A DNA stretch of 60,000 nt, from the NCBI RefSeq assembly GCF_964204645.1, contig NC_134026.1, positions 18,310,650 through 18,370,649 on the forward strand, read 5' to 3'. How positions within the stretch are numbered: position 1 is the stretch's first letter; the number at the start of each line of letters is the position of its first letter. Positions 34,610-48,100 of this stretch are shown in pieces. A program made the position numbers and the translations under genes. The notes below the pieces were generated by a model. That model searched no databases. It saw only the letters and a program-made list of their open reading frames with translations, and was not told the origin of the DNA. The stretch comes from Tubulanus polymorphus. Its lineage: Eukaryota; Nemertea; Palaeonemertea; Tubulaniformes; Tubulanidae.

Positions 34610-34759
34610 CAGTGGAATCTTGTTACAACGAACTTCGGGGGACCCAAAATATGTTTGTAGTAACCAATAATTGAGTATGAATTAACAAAAATTGACCTAT
34701 TTGGGAAAAAATTCTAGGTCTGCAATAACCGCTAAATTGTTTTACCCAAGGTTCCACTG
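34610..34759. mobile_element. pogo-like MITE, 150 bp
   Basis: The ends CAGTGGAATCTTGTTACAAC and the inverted AAGGTTCCACTG are those of Tc1/mariner-superfamily pogo/Tigger elements. TA dinucleotides flank both sides (34608-34609, 34760-34761). It is too short to encode transposase. A better preserved relative lies at 52660-52842. Confidence 0.7.
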
Positions 34760-34761
34760 TA

Positions 34762-36060
34762 ATCCCCATGAGCGAAATTTGTAAAAATTTAAAAAAATAT
34801 ATATTAATTACAAGGAATTTGCTTTTCTATACACAGGTTAACATGACAAACTCTTAGAAATAATTGTAACAACGTATTTGCATCTTTATTTTTTGCATAT
34901 ACATGTACCAGGTAAATATGGAAGCATATATTATGGCCACTGCTACAGTTACGTAAACAGTCACTGCCAAGGTTGTATCTTCTTATAGGGCAGTTGGTAG
35001 CATGGACAACTTAACTAAAACATATATTACTGAAGGCTTAGAGAAAACAAGTTATAAACTACTCTGCTGATGATTATGTTCAATGCAAAACTTCGAATAC
35101 CCTCCTTTGACCCACATATTAATGGCACAGTGATAACCTAGTAATATCTACCACCATGAGAAGATTACCATCAATTTAATTAAGATTGCTGCACTTTTAA
35201 AAAGACACCCACCTGGAGAAAAATATACTAAACAATTTTAGAACACCAGTAACCAAGACCATTCATAAACCCATTTCTAAACAATAAGTCTTGACTCAGG
35301 ACCAGAAGAAACACGAATGAAATGAAACATTAATGAAACTAACTAACTAATACATGTACATGTACTTATCTGAAGCACGAGTATTCATTATTCAGATACT
35401 CATCTAAAGCCCACTCATCACTGGCAAAAAATTCCAGAATTGACCATATTAGTTTCAGGAAATCATTTCTTGCCTGCAAATGATTCTGGAACAAATTAAC
35501 ACCACAATCATCAATTCATCATCAGAGGTCTTATTAAAATCTATAAGACCCTAAAAATTCTAAGCGCCCTAATAATCAAAAGACACTTCACAGGCAAAAC
35601 GTTGTGGGGAATATAGTCTGAAAGCGCACTTTCTGTAAACCAAAGCTATTCATCTCTTAACCTGATTGGGGCCATCACCGGGGAAACTGATAAATATTAA
35701 TATTAAAATTAACATTTTTGGTTTTGCAGCCAACCCCAATAAACCGGTAATGCTCATATCTGTGATTTAAGATTTTGGCAGTAAAATTAGTATTTTTGAC
35801 TAGTTCAAAGACAAAATACAGAGTTATTCTTCATGTTTCAGATCCACCTCTGCATGTAAACATTCATTCCAGACCACACAATCCTTATGTCACCACGTAT
35901 TCAGTGATTTTGCAACTTAGAAATGATTGTTTAGCGTAGACAGAAAAGTTGGGCAATTCCACAATATCAATTATTCCTAAATATTTAGATACAAGACAGA
36001 CAATACTTTTGGTACCACGTTATATATACATTGTCATCTCAATCTATACCGCTACTCCTC
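34762..36060 (-). other. FBXO41 3' UTR and downstream DNA
   Basis: This follows the FBXO41 stop codon on the - strand. The first AATAAA on that strand is at 34885-34890 and an ATTAAA variant at 35175-35180; either could be the polyadenylation signal. No other gene is seen. Confidence 0.45.
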
Positions 36061-36120
36061 CTAACCATAGTCTGTTTCCACTTGCAAAATATCCATGAAA
36101 CCAGGTCGTTGCTGTAGATC
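36061..36120 (-). CDS. FBXO41: FBXO41 last coding exon
   Basis: Encodes DLQQRPGFMDILQVETDYG and a TAG stop at 36063-36061. Human ends RRRPGFSKILHIKVEGGC, so the C-terminus is in the expected place. The acceptor is tgaattatag. Confidence 0.9.
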   Translation of the reverse strand, partial: DLQQRPGFMDILQVETDYG

Positions 36121-39100
36121 CTATAATTCAAATATCATATAACTGGTGATGCAAGTACAATTTTTCAACACGCAAGAATACAAAGTATGTATCTTAGAAT
36201 ACATACAATTGAACCTCATTAGCACAATGTCTGTGGGAAAATGAAAAATCATCGTACTAACCGAATTTCATATCAAACATTTGATAACTCAAATCCATAA
36301 CTACCTTCAAATACCGCACTGCTGGTATTCACTTCAACTATCAAACGATACCCACGTGCTTAGACGATGTATAAATAATGTGTACAAGTCCGACTTTAAA
36401 AAAAGCGGAACTTATTTTGGACCATCGTACTAAGCCTGTTCATTTACTGTAGAAATGAATAGGAGCTCAAGGCAATCAACTCTAAGGTAAACAGAGTCTA
36501 TGTAAAGATAAATTTAATAGTATACTGAACCTTTAAACGTTGGACTATCTGTTTATATTCTGCCTGATTTTGCGGATTTTTCTTGTCTTTGAAGTAGTCA
36601 GATATACCAATATGTATCGATATTGAATACAGCTTAGGACAAGCACCTATTCAAATAAAGTTATTGAAATAAAATCTCAATTACTGAGGTGATGTAGCAA
36701 AGGGTAATTCATACAAAAGTTGATTAACATTAACCGATGGACAACTAACAAAACTACATTGATACCATGGTATTTATCAGATACTGGTAGTTAACTTTAT
36801 CCAGCTTTTGAGCTACTAAATTGTGAAGAGATTAATCTCTTCGCTGCATTGTAGCAAGTTGCAATAATTTTTCATCTAGGTTGCTACTAAGCCATATCAC
36901 CTAGTTGACAACAGGATTAAGGTTCATAATTAAAAACTGGTATGTACAGCTTGATCAGTATCCCCCTAACACTTATCTCTGATACTCTCTCCCCTCTGGA
37001 ATTGTACTAAAAATCAAACGCCTCTAAAACCCCCTACACGTATCATATATCTTCAAGTCGTGAACTACATATACAAATGTACCGCACATATATCCCATAG
37101 TACAAGATGTACCAGTATACACGTATTGGTATGTTACTTGTCAATACCAGCGCAATCCAAATGAAAGGATAGGAATTGGTCTTTAGATTCCATTAACAGA
37201 TTTATATAGATACAATACACTATATTCTCGGCCTTACCATCCACCACTATAGTATACAATTTTGATGAGATAGATAAGGGATCATTCATTTATTACGTAC
37301 GCAATTTGAATTTTTCAACCCCCCCCCATGTACACAGAATCGGCCAATTTTTCATGTACATTAAGCATTACAGTACGCAATTGCACTGACCCCTCCCCCT
37401 CCCCTAATGCGTACGTAATAAATGAATGATCCCTAATTAGAAACATTCCTCAGACTTACTGACAAACTGAACTAAAGCTTTAGGCGTAACTGGTGTGAAG
37501 GTGAAATCTAAAACTTCCAATCCTTTCAGCCCTACAGAACACATAGCGGCCGCTGTGGCTTCTTTTATTTCGAACAAATGATCCAACTCCAGAATCTGCA
37601 GTCGCAAACAATTTCTCGCTGAAACAATAAATAACAAGCCCACTGTAATGTATATTAACTTTAATCAAACCGGATTTTGATCAAATCCAGTCCAACTGTA
37701 TAAATGCCTATAAATGTTTGCAAGATATGATGTTTAATCTAGCCTCCTGTTGAAACAAATTAATTCCATTGGTCTCAAATTATCCTGATTAGATTCATCT
37801 AGCTGATGGTTAAACGTTTGACAATATCATACGTAACTAGCTGCTTTTGAACTCTTATCGAGCAGGCACAGTTGCACAGTTACATCCAATTCCACTGAAC
37901 TAGTACCGTATTTTCCGGCCAATAAGCCTACTCGGCCAATAAGCCGAGGGCAGTTTTTTAGCCTAAAATACATGGATTTCATAAAGCTTCGCCCAATAAG
38001 CCGAGGCCCTTCAGCAGAGATTTTAATTCACTGATTTGTCAATTAGTTCGTCTTAATTGACGATTTAAGAGGCTGACAGTAGCGCCCGCCGATGTGTGAG
38101 AGTGCAGTGTATACTATCATCGCCGGACTGTGCTATATATAGACTCGCTCAGCTGATTACTATACACACAGCCATACACGCAGTATGCGGCTCACTGCTG
38201 ATTTGCATATATACTAATGTATGAACTGACACGTGGTAGTACGATGAACTCGCGCGTAATATAAATGTATACCATTGCCGCTGTGCGGTGATGGAACAAT
38301 CAAAGTAAAAATAAAATAGTTCAAAATAGATTATAATTGGTAGTAAATAATGACCTCAAATAAATATCGACCACTTTTCTTGATTTTGACGATCATTGAG
38401 AGCATTAGAGTGGCATAGATCAGGAAGTGATTTTTTATGTCAGATCGTATCCGCCCAATAAGCCGATCACGATATTTTGGGTAAAAATCTGAGGCTAGAA
38501 AATCGGCTTATTGGCCGGAAAATACGGTAGATCTATCTTTGTAATTTGTGTTAATCGCAGTTAGTCTTACCTATAGCTGTGACTCCAGTCTCAGATATGC
38601 CTTCACCACCTATGCATATTATCTGCAAGTTTGGCCAACATCGTCCGAGTAAATCGCAACAGCTATCGTTGAAAGCCAATGGACGATCGCTTTAAGAAAC
38701 AAGAAAATTAACTTTAATAAATTATTTGACGCCTGCGAAAAAATGTAGAATTTCTGGTATAAGCTAATGTGGAATTGCAAATTTGAAATCGAAGTTTTAA
38801 GAAATTTCGGGAATTATGAGATTTGGCGATTGGGTAGATGATACAGTCTTCGACTGGTCTAATCAAAAAAAAAATGTCAACTTGTGACTTCGATTCACTT
38901 TTGCCTCTAAGCTGGTCTGCAACTTCATTGCCTCCATGGTTGAAGAAAGAGCTCTTCTGATGTCTGCTTCATCATGACTTTGAGCATATCGTGTAGCCAG
39001 CCAGCCCGGTCCTGGGGCCCGGTCTGGCTGTCACTTGATATCCTAGACTTGAGTCTGGGTTGAAGTAGACATTGTCATATAATTAACTTATTCATGTTAT

Positions 39101-42100
39101 TCTGTATGAATTACCCGTGTGTCTTGTATTTTCTTATTTTAAAATTTGTAAATGTATTGATTTTTGGAATTTTATCCCGGAATTTCAATGTAATAAGGAT
39201 CAATAAAGTATTGAATTTAATTGTCACCTTATACACATGCCATCAGTGGACGCGGAGCCGTATATGACAGCTATGCTATTATAAATTGCTAATCTCATGA
39301 AACCTGCATACGTCTAATATCGAACATATTTTCTAAAACATTTGAATATTGAAATTATATGTTCACACGTTTTTATATAGACCGCTTGTAGCCGCCGATG
39401 AAATTCACGCCGGCCCAACTCAGATCGTAGATAGCTTCGTCATTCCACTAGCATCCCCATGTCAGGGTCTGACTTTTATATCAGACTTCCAAATCGTGTA
39501 TACATCTGCCATTTAACCGAATAATCCGATTTACTTATCATTTCTATTTATCCCTGCCGCCCCTGATATAATCATACATCCTTTACTATTACAATACGTC
39601 TTCTCATGATATTCAATGCGATGTAACATTTCGACATTCAAATAGAGGTCATTATATAATCCCAGGAAGCCATTCTACATCTTTATCAATAATATTTTGC
39701 CAAATAGCTTGTATGTGTACACATAAACCTGTGACGTTTTGCACATCGATTTACGGTTGTCGTTTGTAAAATGACGCTGAATGGTTATCATTGTTTAGGT
39801 TTCATAATGGTAACGTTTTATAAGGCGTCAAAAAAGTGAAAATAGTGTGACAATATTTTACTAGCTGCATTAAGAAATTGGGCCGGCAGTAGTGAGATTG
39901 GTGTATGGTGGAAGTGTCATATTTTTTCACGTACTTTGGCTGTATAGGTGGAGCGATGAGAGTTTTGATGTCTGGACATCCCGCGCCCAGACTCCATAAA
40001 ACTTCCATACCAACAGGATACATATCACTAACATAGACAATCTGCTGTAACCTTCGACAGTAACAACCAGCTAACCATAATGACCTAAAAATGCAGACAA
40101 ATAAATACGAAAAGAATTGATGCAAAGGTTGCTTGGCGGGAAAATGATAAAATGATAATTGAGACAAAAAAAGATTGAATAACTAAGGATCCAGGGACAC
40201 CATGAACACTTTGAAAATGGTCTTCTGTTCAAAGAATACATCATGTAGTAAAATTTCAAAAGATTCCATCTACTAGTTCAGTCTGTATCCTACTCACAAC
40301 AAACACACAGATGGACAGATGGACAGATGGTCGTACAGTTAAATCCCCCTTTCACTCCATCGACCAATGGAGGACAGCTGTTAAGTCCCCCTTTCACTCC
40401 ATGAACCGTATGGAGAACAACAGTTAAGTTCCCACTTCACTCCATGGACCAATGGAGGACAATAATCATGTGAATAACAATTCTTAATGGATAATTGATT
40501 TGATAATTTGACAAATATCAAGAAAATTTACCTTTCAGTCAATAGATTACGACAGTCGACAATTTTCAGTGTCGACATAGTCTTGCTACTCGATTTGAGA
40601 AGACACTCTAGACCATCTTCTAGTGACGCTCTGTAGAAATAAAGACAATTAGAAACATTAACCCTTAACTTGTATATAAAAGATTGGTTATTTCATCCCA
40701 TTTTCCTTTATCTGCCCATTTTCTTCATCATTAGATTTTAGTTCAGGTTCAGCAAATGCGATTTTTCTACATCATTTCCAGAAAAGCCAACTCTATGTGG
40801 TTGATGATGTGGGTGGGATTTTGACTGAGTGATGCAATGACATTTTTGACATATACAAATGCTACAGGCGCCAAAATTTAGATTAGTGTGTACAATACCA
40901 GTAACATGGATGCCTATCTAAGTTTGATTATATATTGCCAAGTATAGATTTACCTTGTGGCTTGTAAGTACTGTTGCAAAGTTTCATCATCCTTTCTAGG
41001 TCGGGCCTTTAAACCTAACAAATACGTTCAATGAGACATATTAATATACATGCACAAGCAAATGTGGGGCATAAAACATGTTTTCTTTTGAAATGCTTCT
41101 GAAAGTCAATTAAAAAACAATTGCCAGCTTACCCATAAGAGTTAACGAATGAACTTCAGTGCACCATTTAGACATGGTAATTAAGTACTGAAATAATACC
41201 ATACATTCATAATTACAGGTGTTCAACACATTAAAGAACACCATTTTTCCATTTAAGATTTTCATAGTAAAATCCATATTTTGGTCCCTTTTAGATCTTG
41301 ACAACTGAAAAATGTAAAGGTTTTCGCCCAGGTACCCTTTCTCCTACAAACTTATCACAACATACTAATCACAACATACCCTGGATTTAGGAACACCACT
41401 GCAAAACATTTGACAATTAAAACACTTTCGAAGAAATACAATTCATAGCTGGCTGTCAAATGTGGTTTCAGTAAAATAAACTTTTGAATTATTTATCATG
41501 AAATTTATGATGCAGTTTATTTGAAATGCTCAGGCATTTAAATTTTCCGGTAGAGCGATGAATCAAAAATTGCATTCTCATAAAATTCAACAATGAATTC
41601 AGTGATCAGGAATCTCCACAATTGGAGAGTTGCTCACATAACATAATTGTAATTTGTAACATGGGTTATATTCATACTACAATATCCCATGGGCTAAAAC
41701 CTTCAATCGATAGCAGTATGTTAGTGCGCAGCGTTTTGCAGAACCTCGTCACAGGCTTCAACTTTCCAATTTATTGTGGTAACAAAATATGCATAGGTGT
41801 CATATAAATGTCAATCCCCTGTGAACATGTCCAAAGACCATTAACTCACCACAATCATAGAACAAATCATAGAACATTTTTAAGTAGGTCGAATGCCATT
41901 CCCACTTGGGAAGGGGTTCTGAAATGGTTGATAAACTGAAAAAATTCGATATTGATCAACGCCCCCTGAAGAACATACAGAAACCAATGACCTCAAAACT
42001 CAAAATGATTCAATAAATTTTATCATTCAATGCCCCCTGGTGAACACACGCAGTAATCAATGACTTTGAAAATTACTTAAGTCATAGAACATGCCACGAT

Positions 42101-45100
42101 CTATAACTTAGCTATTGATCGGTATTATCAAGTGGGCTAGAAAACAGTCGGGGTTTAGTTGATACCTTAAATCTTGTTACAATATTATATATCTGTGCCA
42201 GCTGGTTCTTTTGTCAAAATATGTACCTTTGATGAGATACGTGCTTTACCGAGTCGTATGTTTCTCCATAAAGCTGGATGACGACTAACATCACGCCATT
42301 CTCGAGATACCATACTACATCGACCCAACGTCACGTTATCCAGATACATAAAAACACAAAACAATGCATCACGGCGTCTTTTCACATGACCTGGTCGCAC
42401 ATAACTTGGAGTAGGTGTTCCTAGATTAGAAATAACGGGAATGATTCTTAAATTTAAATATAACTGTATCAATCCGTTGAATTTATACATGAATAACGCA
42501 CAATAGAAGTGCACTAGAACAATAGAAATACTTTCACAAACTGTTAAAAATTCTAACCTATAGTGTGAGCAGTTGTGAGAATAAATATATAGTATTCACC
42601 GAGTTGTTTATAGAAATCAGAAGTTAATTTTGATTTCTATATTCACGTGCCTGTGATTTTAGCAGGTATCATGTACCAAATTTGTAAAATCATATAAGAT
42701 TAATAAATTTTTGTGGTATTTGGCAAAATAAACTTTTATAAACTTTATAAAAGTTTATAATATAAACTTTTAGTGGTTTCATTATAACAAATTTGAAGGT
42801 ATAATTTTAAAATTCGAAGTGTGGGATTTCCTCATTTATAAACTTTTATTTTGTGTTGTTTTGTAAAAATTTTGTGTTAAGATGTTATATTATGCTTTTA
42901 ACCCATTAAAAACGTTTTTGAGCATATCAATTGATATCAATACACATCTCACTACTTACTGTTATCCGACATCAATGACATTTTTCTCGACATGCTTTTT
43001 GATAATTTCCGTCTGTTCGTCTTCGACTTACGTCGCATCATCGAACTCGTCCGAAATTCCGGATCATCTGGTTCCGTATCTTCAGTTACTGTTGTGATAC
43101 TATCAGTCGAATAATCGACTGGTGGCTCCATCGGATATACTAATTTGAACTGCGGTTTCAATAACAAGTCGCTTTGATTCGTTTTAATGTCTTGAAGTCG
43201 TTCGTTCAGGTTGAATTCTTGTTTTCGTAGCGTATCCTCCGTACGGTTCACCGGCTGTTCATCGCTCGCTGAATTGTGGCTTGATTTTAAAGTGGGGAGC
43301 GCTTGCTCATATGCTAAAAAAGCGTATTCGTTAATTATAATATGTATGAAGAAATTTGATTCGCATCGAAGTACATTTTTAGATACATCACACAACCTAA
43401 GGCAGGTTTCAATTGGTCTCTACCGATTTTGGAATACACTTCAGGCACGTTCATTTTGACAAGAATATTCTCTACCTATTTCGGAATAGCATAATCGGTA
43501 AACCTGATAAAACAAAGGCTGGTAGCTTTTAATCTAGAATTCAGGTGTGTTGGAATTAATTTTTGATTGCCGCAGCCAAATGCTGATTTTGGCAGGTTCT
43601 ATTATGTTGCCGCAAAGAATTTACTTCAACTTCTTCAAAAACATGGTTTTACGCCATTGGAATTGCAATTCTTAAACTGGAATACGTTCAATCGACACTT
43701 GCCTAATATTACAGTACATCTCCAAAGGTGGAAGATTTCAACTCCAATACCCAGAGACGAAGGTCTGGATAAACAAACTCATAAAAATTGGTAGAGCAGA
43801 AATCTAGTCATTGTTTTTCTATAATCATTGGTACATGACCATTAAGGATTGCACAGGTTTCCATACAATGGAACGGAATACAAAATTAAATACATGTAAT
43901 GTGCAATGTTTTTGAACTTCTTTTGGAATGTTTTTAATCTAGTTATATCAAATATACATTTACCATATGAATAACAGATTGGCGATTGTATAGTTTTGAA
44001 ACAGATGTTTTGGTGCGCAGCCATACAATTCACATTCATTATTGATCAATTTCAATTGGTGAATAAAACAGAGTTCACGCTACTGGTATGTTATTCAGAA
44101 TGGTTTAAACTCTACCCGTTTCAATTTAGAATAGACCAAGCGTTAAATACCAGCCATAAGTCTATCGTGTATTGGTCCGTGTATTGGTCCACTCCATTTA
44201 AGAACAGACAAATTTGGACTGACCTAAAAGACCGATCCAGGTCTGTTCAAAATTCTGGAATGGACTATTTCTGGATGTATGTGTGGACAGAAACTGGTTC
44301 CAGGCCCGTTCTATAAAAAATGTCCTATATCTACCATAGATTGCCATGTCCAGATAGTCATCAAAAATCAAAAATTTTCTTAATAAATAATCGCCTTAAA
44401 TATATCATTAGTTATTAGTTATTAACTTCTGGGTGAAATCACGACATTACGCAAGGCCAGTTAAAACTGTCTGTAGCAGATTCAATCTGAATTGGTCAGT
44501 TCCAAATTTGGCCTATTCCAGGTATGGGCCAATTCAGAAAGGTCTAACTAGTGGTAGTGTAAACACGGCTTATGGAAACATTAAAGGCACATTGAACATA
44601 TCAAACAACATGAAAGGTACAGTTCCCTAACAACAATTTAACAATCCTTCCTCCCTTGGCAGGGATTTGAACCTGCCGGCATTGTGACTCTGCCACAGCA
44701 CAAATCCCTACCTGAATAGCCCCAGTGGGTACCAAGGCATGATGACATAATCATAGATCGCAAATTGGCACCACTGCTCATAATCTGACCAAATGTTGTT
44801 TATTGCACTATTTTTCAAGATAACTATTTCAGTGCCTGTACCCGGCTACATGACGTATAATCCACCTACCCTAAATTGCACCTGTACTGCACTACAGGGT
44901 AGACACAATATAGCGTCATGCCATAATGCAATGCACTACGGTGGAATTTTCAAATTATCACCAGTTTTTTAGGGTATGAAACTGTCAAAACTGAAATTGT
45001 TAAGAAGGGTTCATCACCTTCACATGAGATCTGTATTACTTCATGGATGTATTATGTTTTATATGGATGGATGTATATTATGTTGTTACCTGTTTTTGCG

Positions 45101-48100
45101 GAACTTGGGGCACTTTCACCGAGCCCTGAATCATTTGAGCTAAAAGGCTGGAAATTGATAGCAAAAATTTAGGTATAGATAGGTTGAACTGGTGAAGATG
45201 ATAGTTTGGACAATCTCCTTTAATGTTGCTAGTAAAGAAAACTGTCTCAAAACAAGAGAACTTACAGTGGTGCTATTTTTCCCAGGTTGATGATAACTTT
45301 TTTGATCCTGGGGTTGATGAAAGTTTATCGTATTCACAGTTGGACTGAAATTGCATAAATCAAACATAGCTTTTTACATTAACTAGGGTCCAGGACACGG
45401 TGCCCGCTTGGAAAGTAGTCTGAAATGCTCGACATTCGGATAATTTAAAGATTAAATGCCCCCTGGTAAATACATACAGACCTTGAAAGTGGACCACAAT
45501 CATAGAAACAATTCAGCAACAACTTGGCAAATGAATGTGGTAATAAAATATGCATCTCAATATAAATGGGAATACTACATTATTTCACCATTCAACAAAC
45601 ATACTACCACAAGGAACTTTTTCATGCTGGCACAAACCACACATCATCAGCAAATGTGGAAATGCCCAGCACAGCAAATGTTGCAGAGCTGTACATAAAG
45701 TGGTTTATGGGCATGTTGCAATACTTTCAAATTGAGGAGGCCTGAGAATGCAGACCTAAGGCCGAAGAATAATGATACTTTTTTTCTCATCACTTTTAAA
45801 TCCTGCCCGCATCAGAAAACTAACAAGCAAAATAACCATAGAAATATGATGCACCCTCCCACCTCAAGGCTCTGAAATATTAGTCTTCTTTTATCAAAGT
45901 CCAAAAATTTGCCAGCCCGCAACCAAATAACAAAGACATTGTCTGATTTTTTTCATTTTCTTCTATGAATGACATGCTCATGTCGAACCAAACACCCAAG
46001 AAGTGAGGTACTTTTATTACCAGTGTGGAGTCATATATTCATTCCGGAATATCAAGGCCATTGCGTCAGTATACATGGATTCCCTGCCATAAAATGTTAA
46101 TATCGGTCCAGATATAACATTGGCTGATCATAAAAGCAACCGGATCGATAGCAAATAAAAATAAAAAGACAGCTCCCACATCTGGAAAATGCGAGACAAT
46201 TTTATTTCCACTTTTTTTAAACTCCAAAAAGGTAAAAACCTTCCACCCTTGACATGGCTTAAAAGAGATGTGTCATGCAAAACAAGGTATCATTTTATTG
46301 GCCTGAAATGACCACCTTTTAAGAAAAACAGGACATCTTTCCATGAACCAAATACATTTGTATCAAGACCATACATCAAAGCGTATCGAAAACTTAACCT
46401 AAGAAAACTAGATTCTGTCTACAAACAGACGGACAAGATGATGGGTGAAAAAAGTGAACACAATAGCGAAGTCCCAAGTGGGCTAAGTATAATCGAAGAT
46501 TAATCTAAAATTTTATCTTAAGATAAATTGCAAAAAGTCATAGTTTACTGTACCTTGTCATTTGTTCTTCAATTTCTATTTCGTTAAAATCAGGTTCACG
46601 ACGATGAATGTAGTCATCTAAGCTGTAAGGCTGGGAATTCAGTTTTCCATTTGAGCTCTGAAAAATGTTATAGCTATGTAGTGAAGACTAATTCATTTGA
46701 ACGAAAATAAATTGCTACAGTGGCCACGCAGGAAATTTGAAAGCCACAGACTGAAAGTAGAGCATGCCCATTTGCTACATCCTAAGTCGGTCTAAGAAAT
46801 TCAGTTATTTAGATTAAATATAAGAATTGAACTAGCACTTCATCCCTCCAAGTTGGTGAAATGTTTGACCATACAACAATTTCATTATTCAATGCCTCAC
46901 GGTGAACAAATAAAGAAGCCAATGATAAACCACCACAATAATAAAAGTTTTCAGGAGCAACAACTTTGCAGTTGATGCATAGGTAGCAATGTAAATGGAA
47001 ATACAGGATGTTATTCCATCTAGGAAAGTTACATGTAGGTTGTAAACCAAATATCAAGACAATTCATCCAAGCGGATAGAAAATAATTTGGATTCCATCC
47101 TACACATGGATGAAGGACAAAAAAGTGAATGCAATAGCCCACTGAGGCTTTACCCCCAATTGGTTGAAATTTTGGATTACAGATTTAAGAAATCTAACGA
47201 AGTGATACCTCATGCCCTTGCTGTGGGCGTACTCGACCTCCAAAGTCTCCATCCAAAATCTCGGGTTGGCTCACACGCAAAATCCGAATCACACTACTTC
47301 GACAGAAAGGAGGTTTCGGACTCTCCAAAAGGTCACGTGATCAATAATAGAGTGTGATTAGAAACAAACATATTCTCCGATCTGATAGAAGAGTATTTAT
47401 AGTGTGGGGAGGTTAAAACGCTATTTTTGTGTACCTGGATTCATGAATGGTCCCTCATAGCAGGGACAGATACTGGAATTTAGCTAGGGGGTTCATTCAA
47501 TGGCAGTTAGCCAAAGTTGGCTTTTTGAGAGGCATTATGAGGTGTATTGATGGGGTTGTATTACAGTATTTACAGGGGGTGCTGAGCTTATACAATAAGA
47601 ACATTTTTACAATTTTTTACCCTTTAGTCCTGGAAAGGTAGTTCCCTAATTTTTCCGTTAGATTTTCGAAGGGTTCACCGGCAACTAGTGAACTAGTGAG
47701 GGATCCGCCTCCACAAAGTATTCTTCATAGTCACATCATAGACAGTACACATCCATGTAAATCATTTAGTCGATTGTCAATACGCAGTATTGTATAATGA
47801 CAGCATGTTTCTTGTCAAACAAAAATGGCTTCACTAACCTGATCAATTTGTATATGAAGAGGTTCTATTTTGTAGCTTGGTGGAATTTTTGAAGTCTGCA
47901 ACATCGCCAGACGGGTTTCGGCACGTTCAGCACGCCGTATCAAATTATTTATAAATGCCTCTAAGTGTGCACGCGCTGAAGCCTCTTTCTCAGCAGTAGC
48001 TTTGAGAAACTCTGTCAAATTGACTACTTCCCTGGAAAAAAGAAGTCAGCATAATCTGATGCGGATAATATCAAAATACAAATTGAATGTAAAAAGGTGC

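Larger units (their letters stand above)
43314..45089 (-). other. FBXO41 intron between coding exons 4 and 5
   Basis: Holds the repeats at 43545, 44160, 44640 and 44826 listed separately. The open frame 43567-43794 (+) overlaps a repeat and is not supported as a gene. Confidence 0.5.

Noticed and set aside
40331-40462. A CRISPR array
   Set aside because: The 51-bp units are contiguous diverged minisatellite repeats without spacers, in an animal intron.
43567-43794. A 75-codon open frame in an FBXO41 intron
   Set aside because: It starts in a dispersed repeat whose other copy is full of stops.
47088-47357. An 89-codon open frame
   Set aside because: Its first part lies in a SINE-like repeat with copies elsewhere, and it has no splice or homology support.
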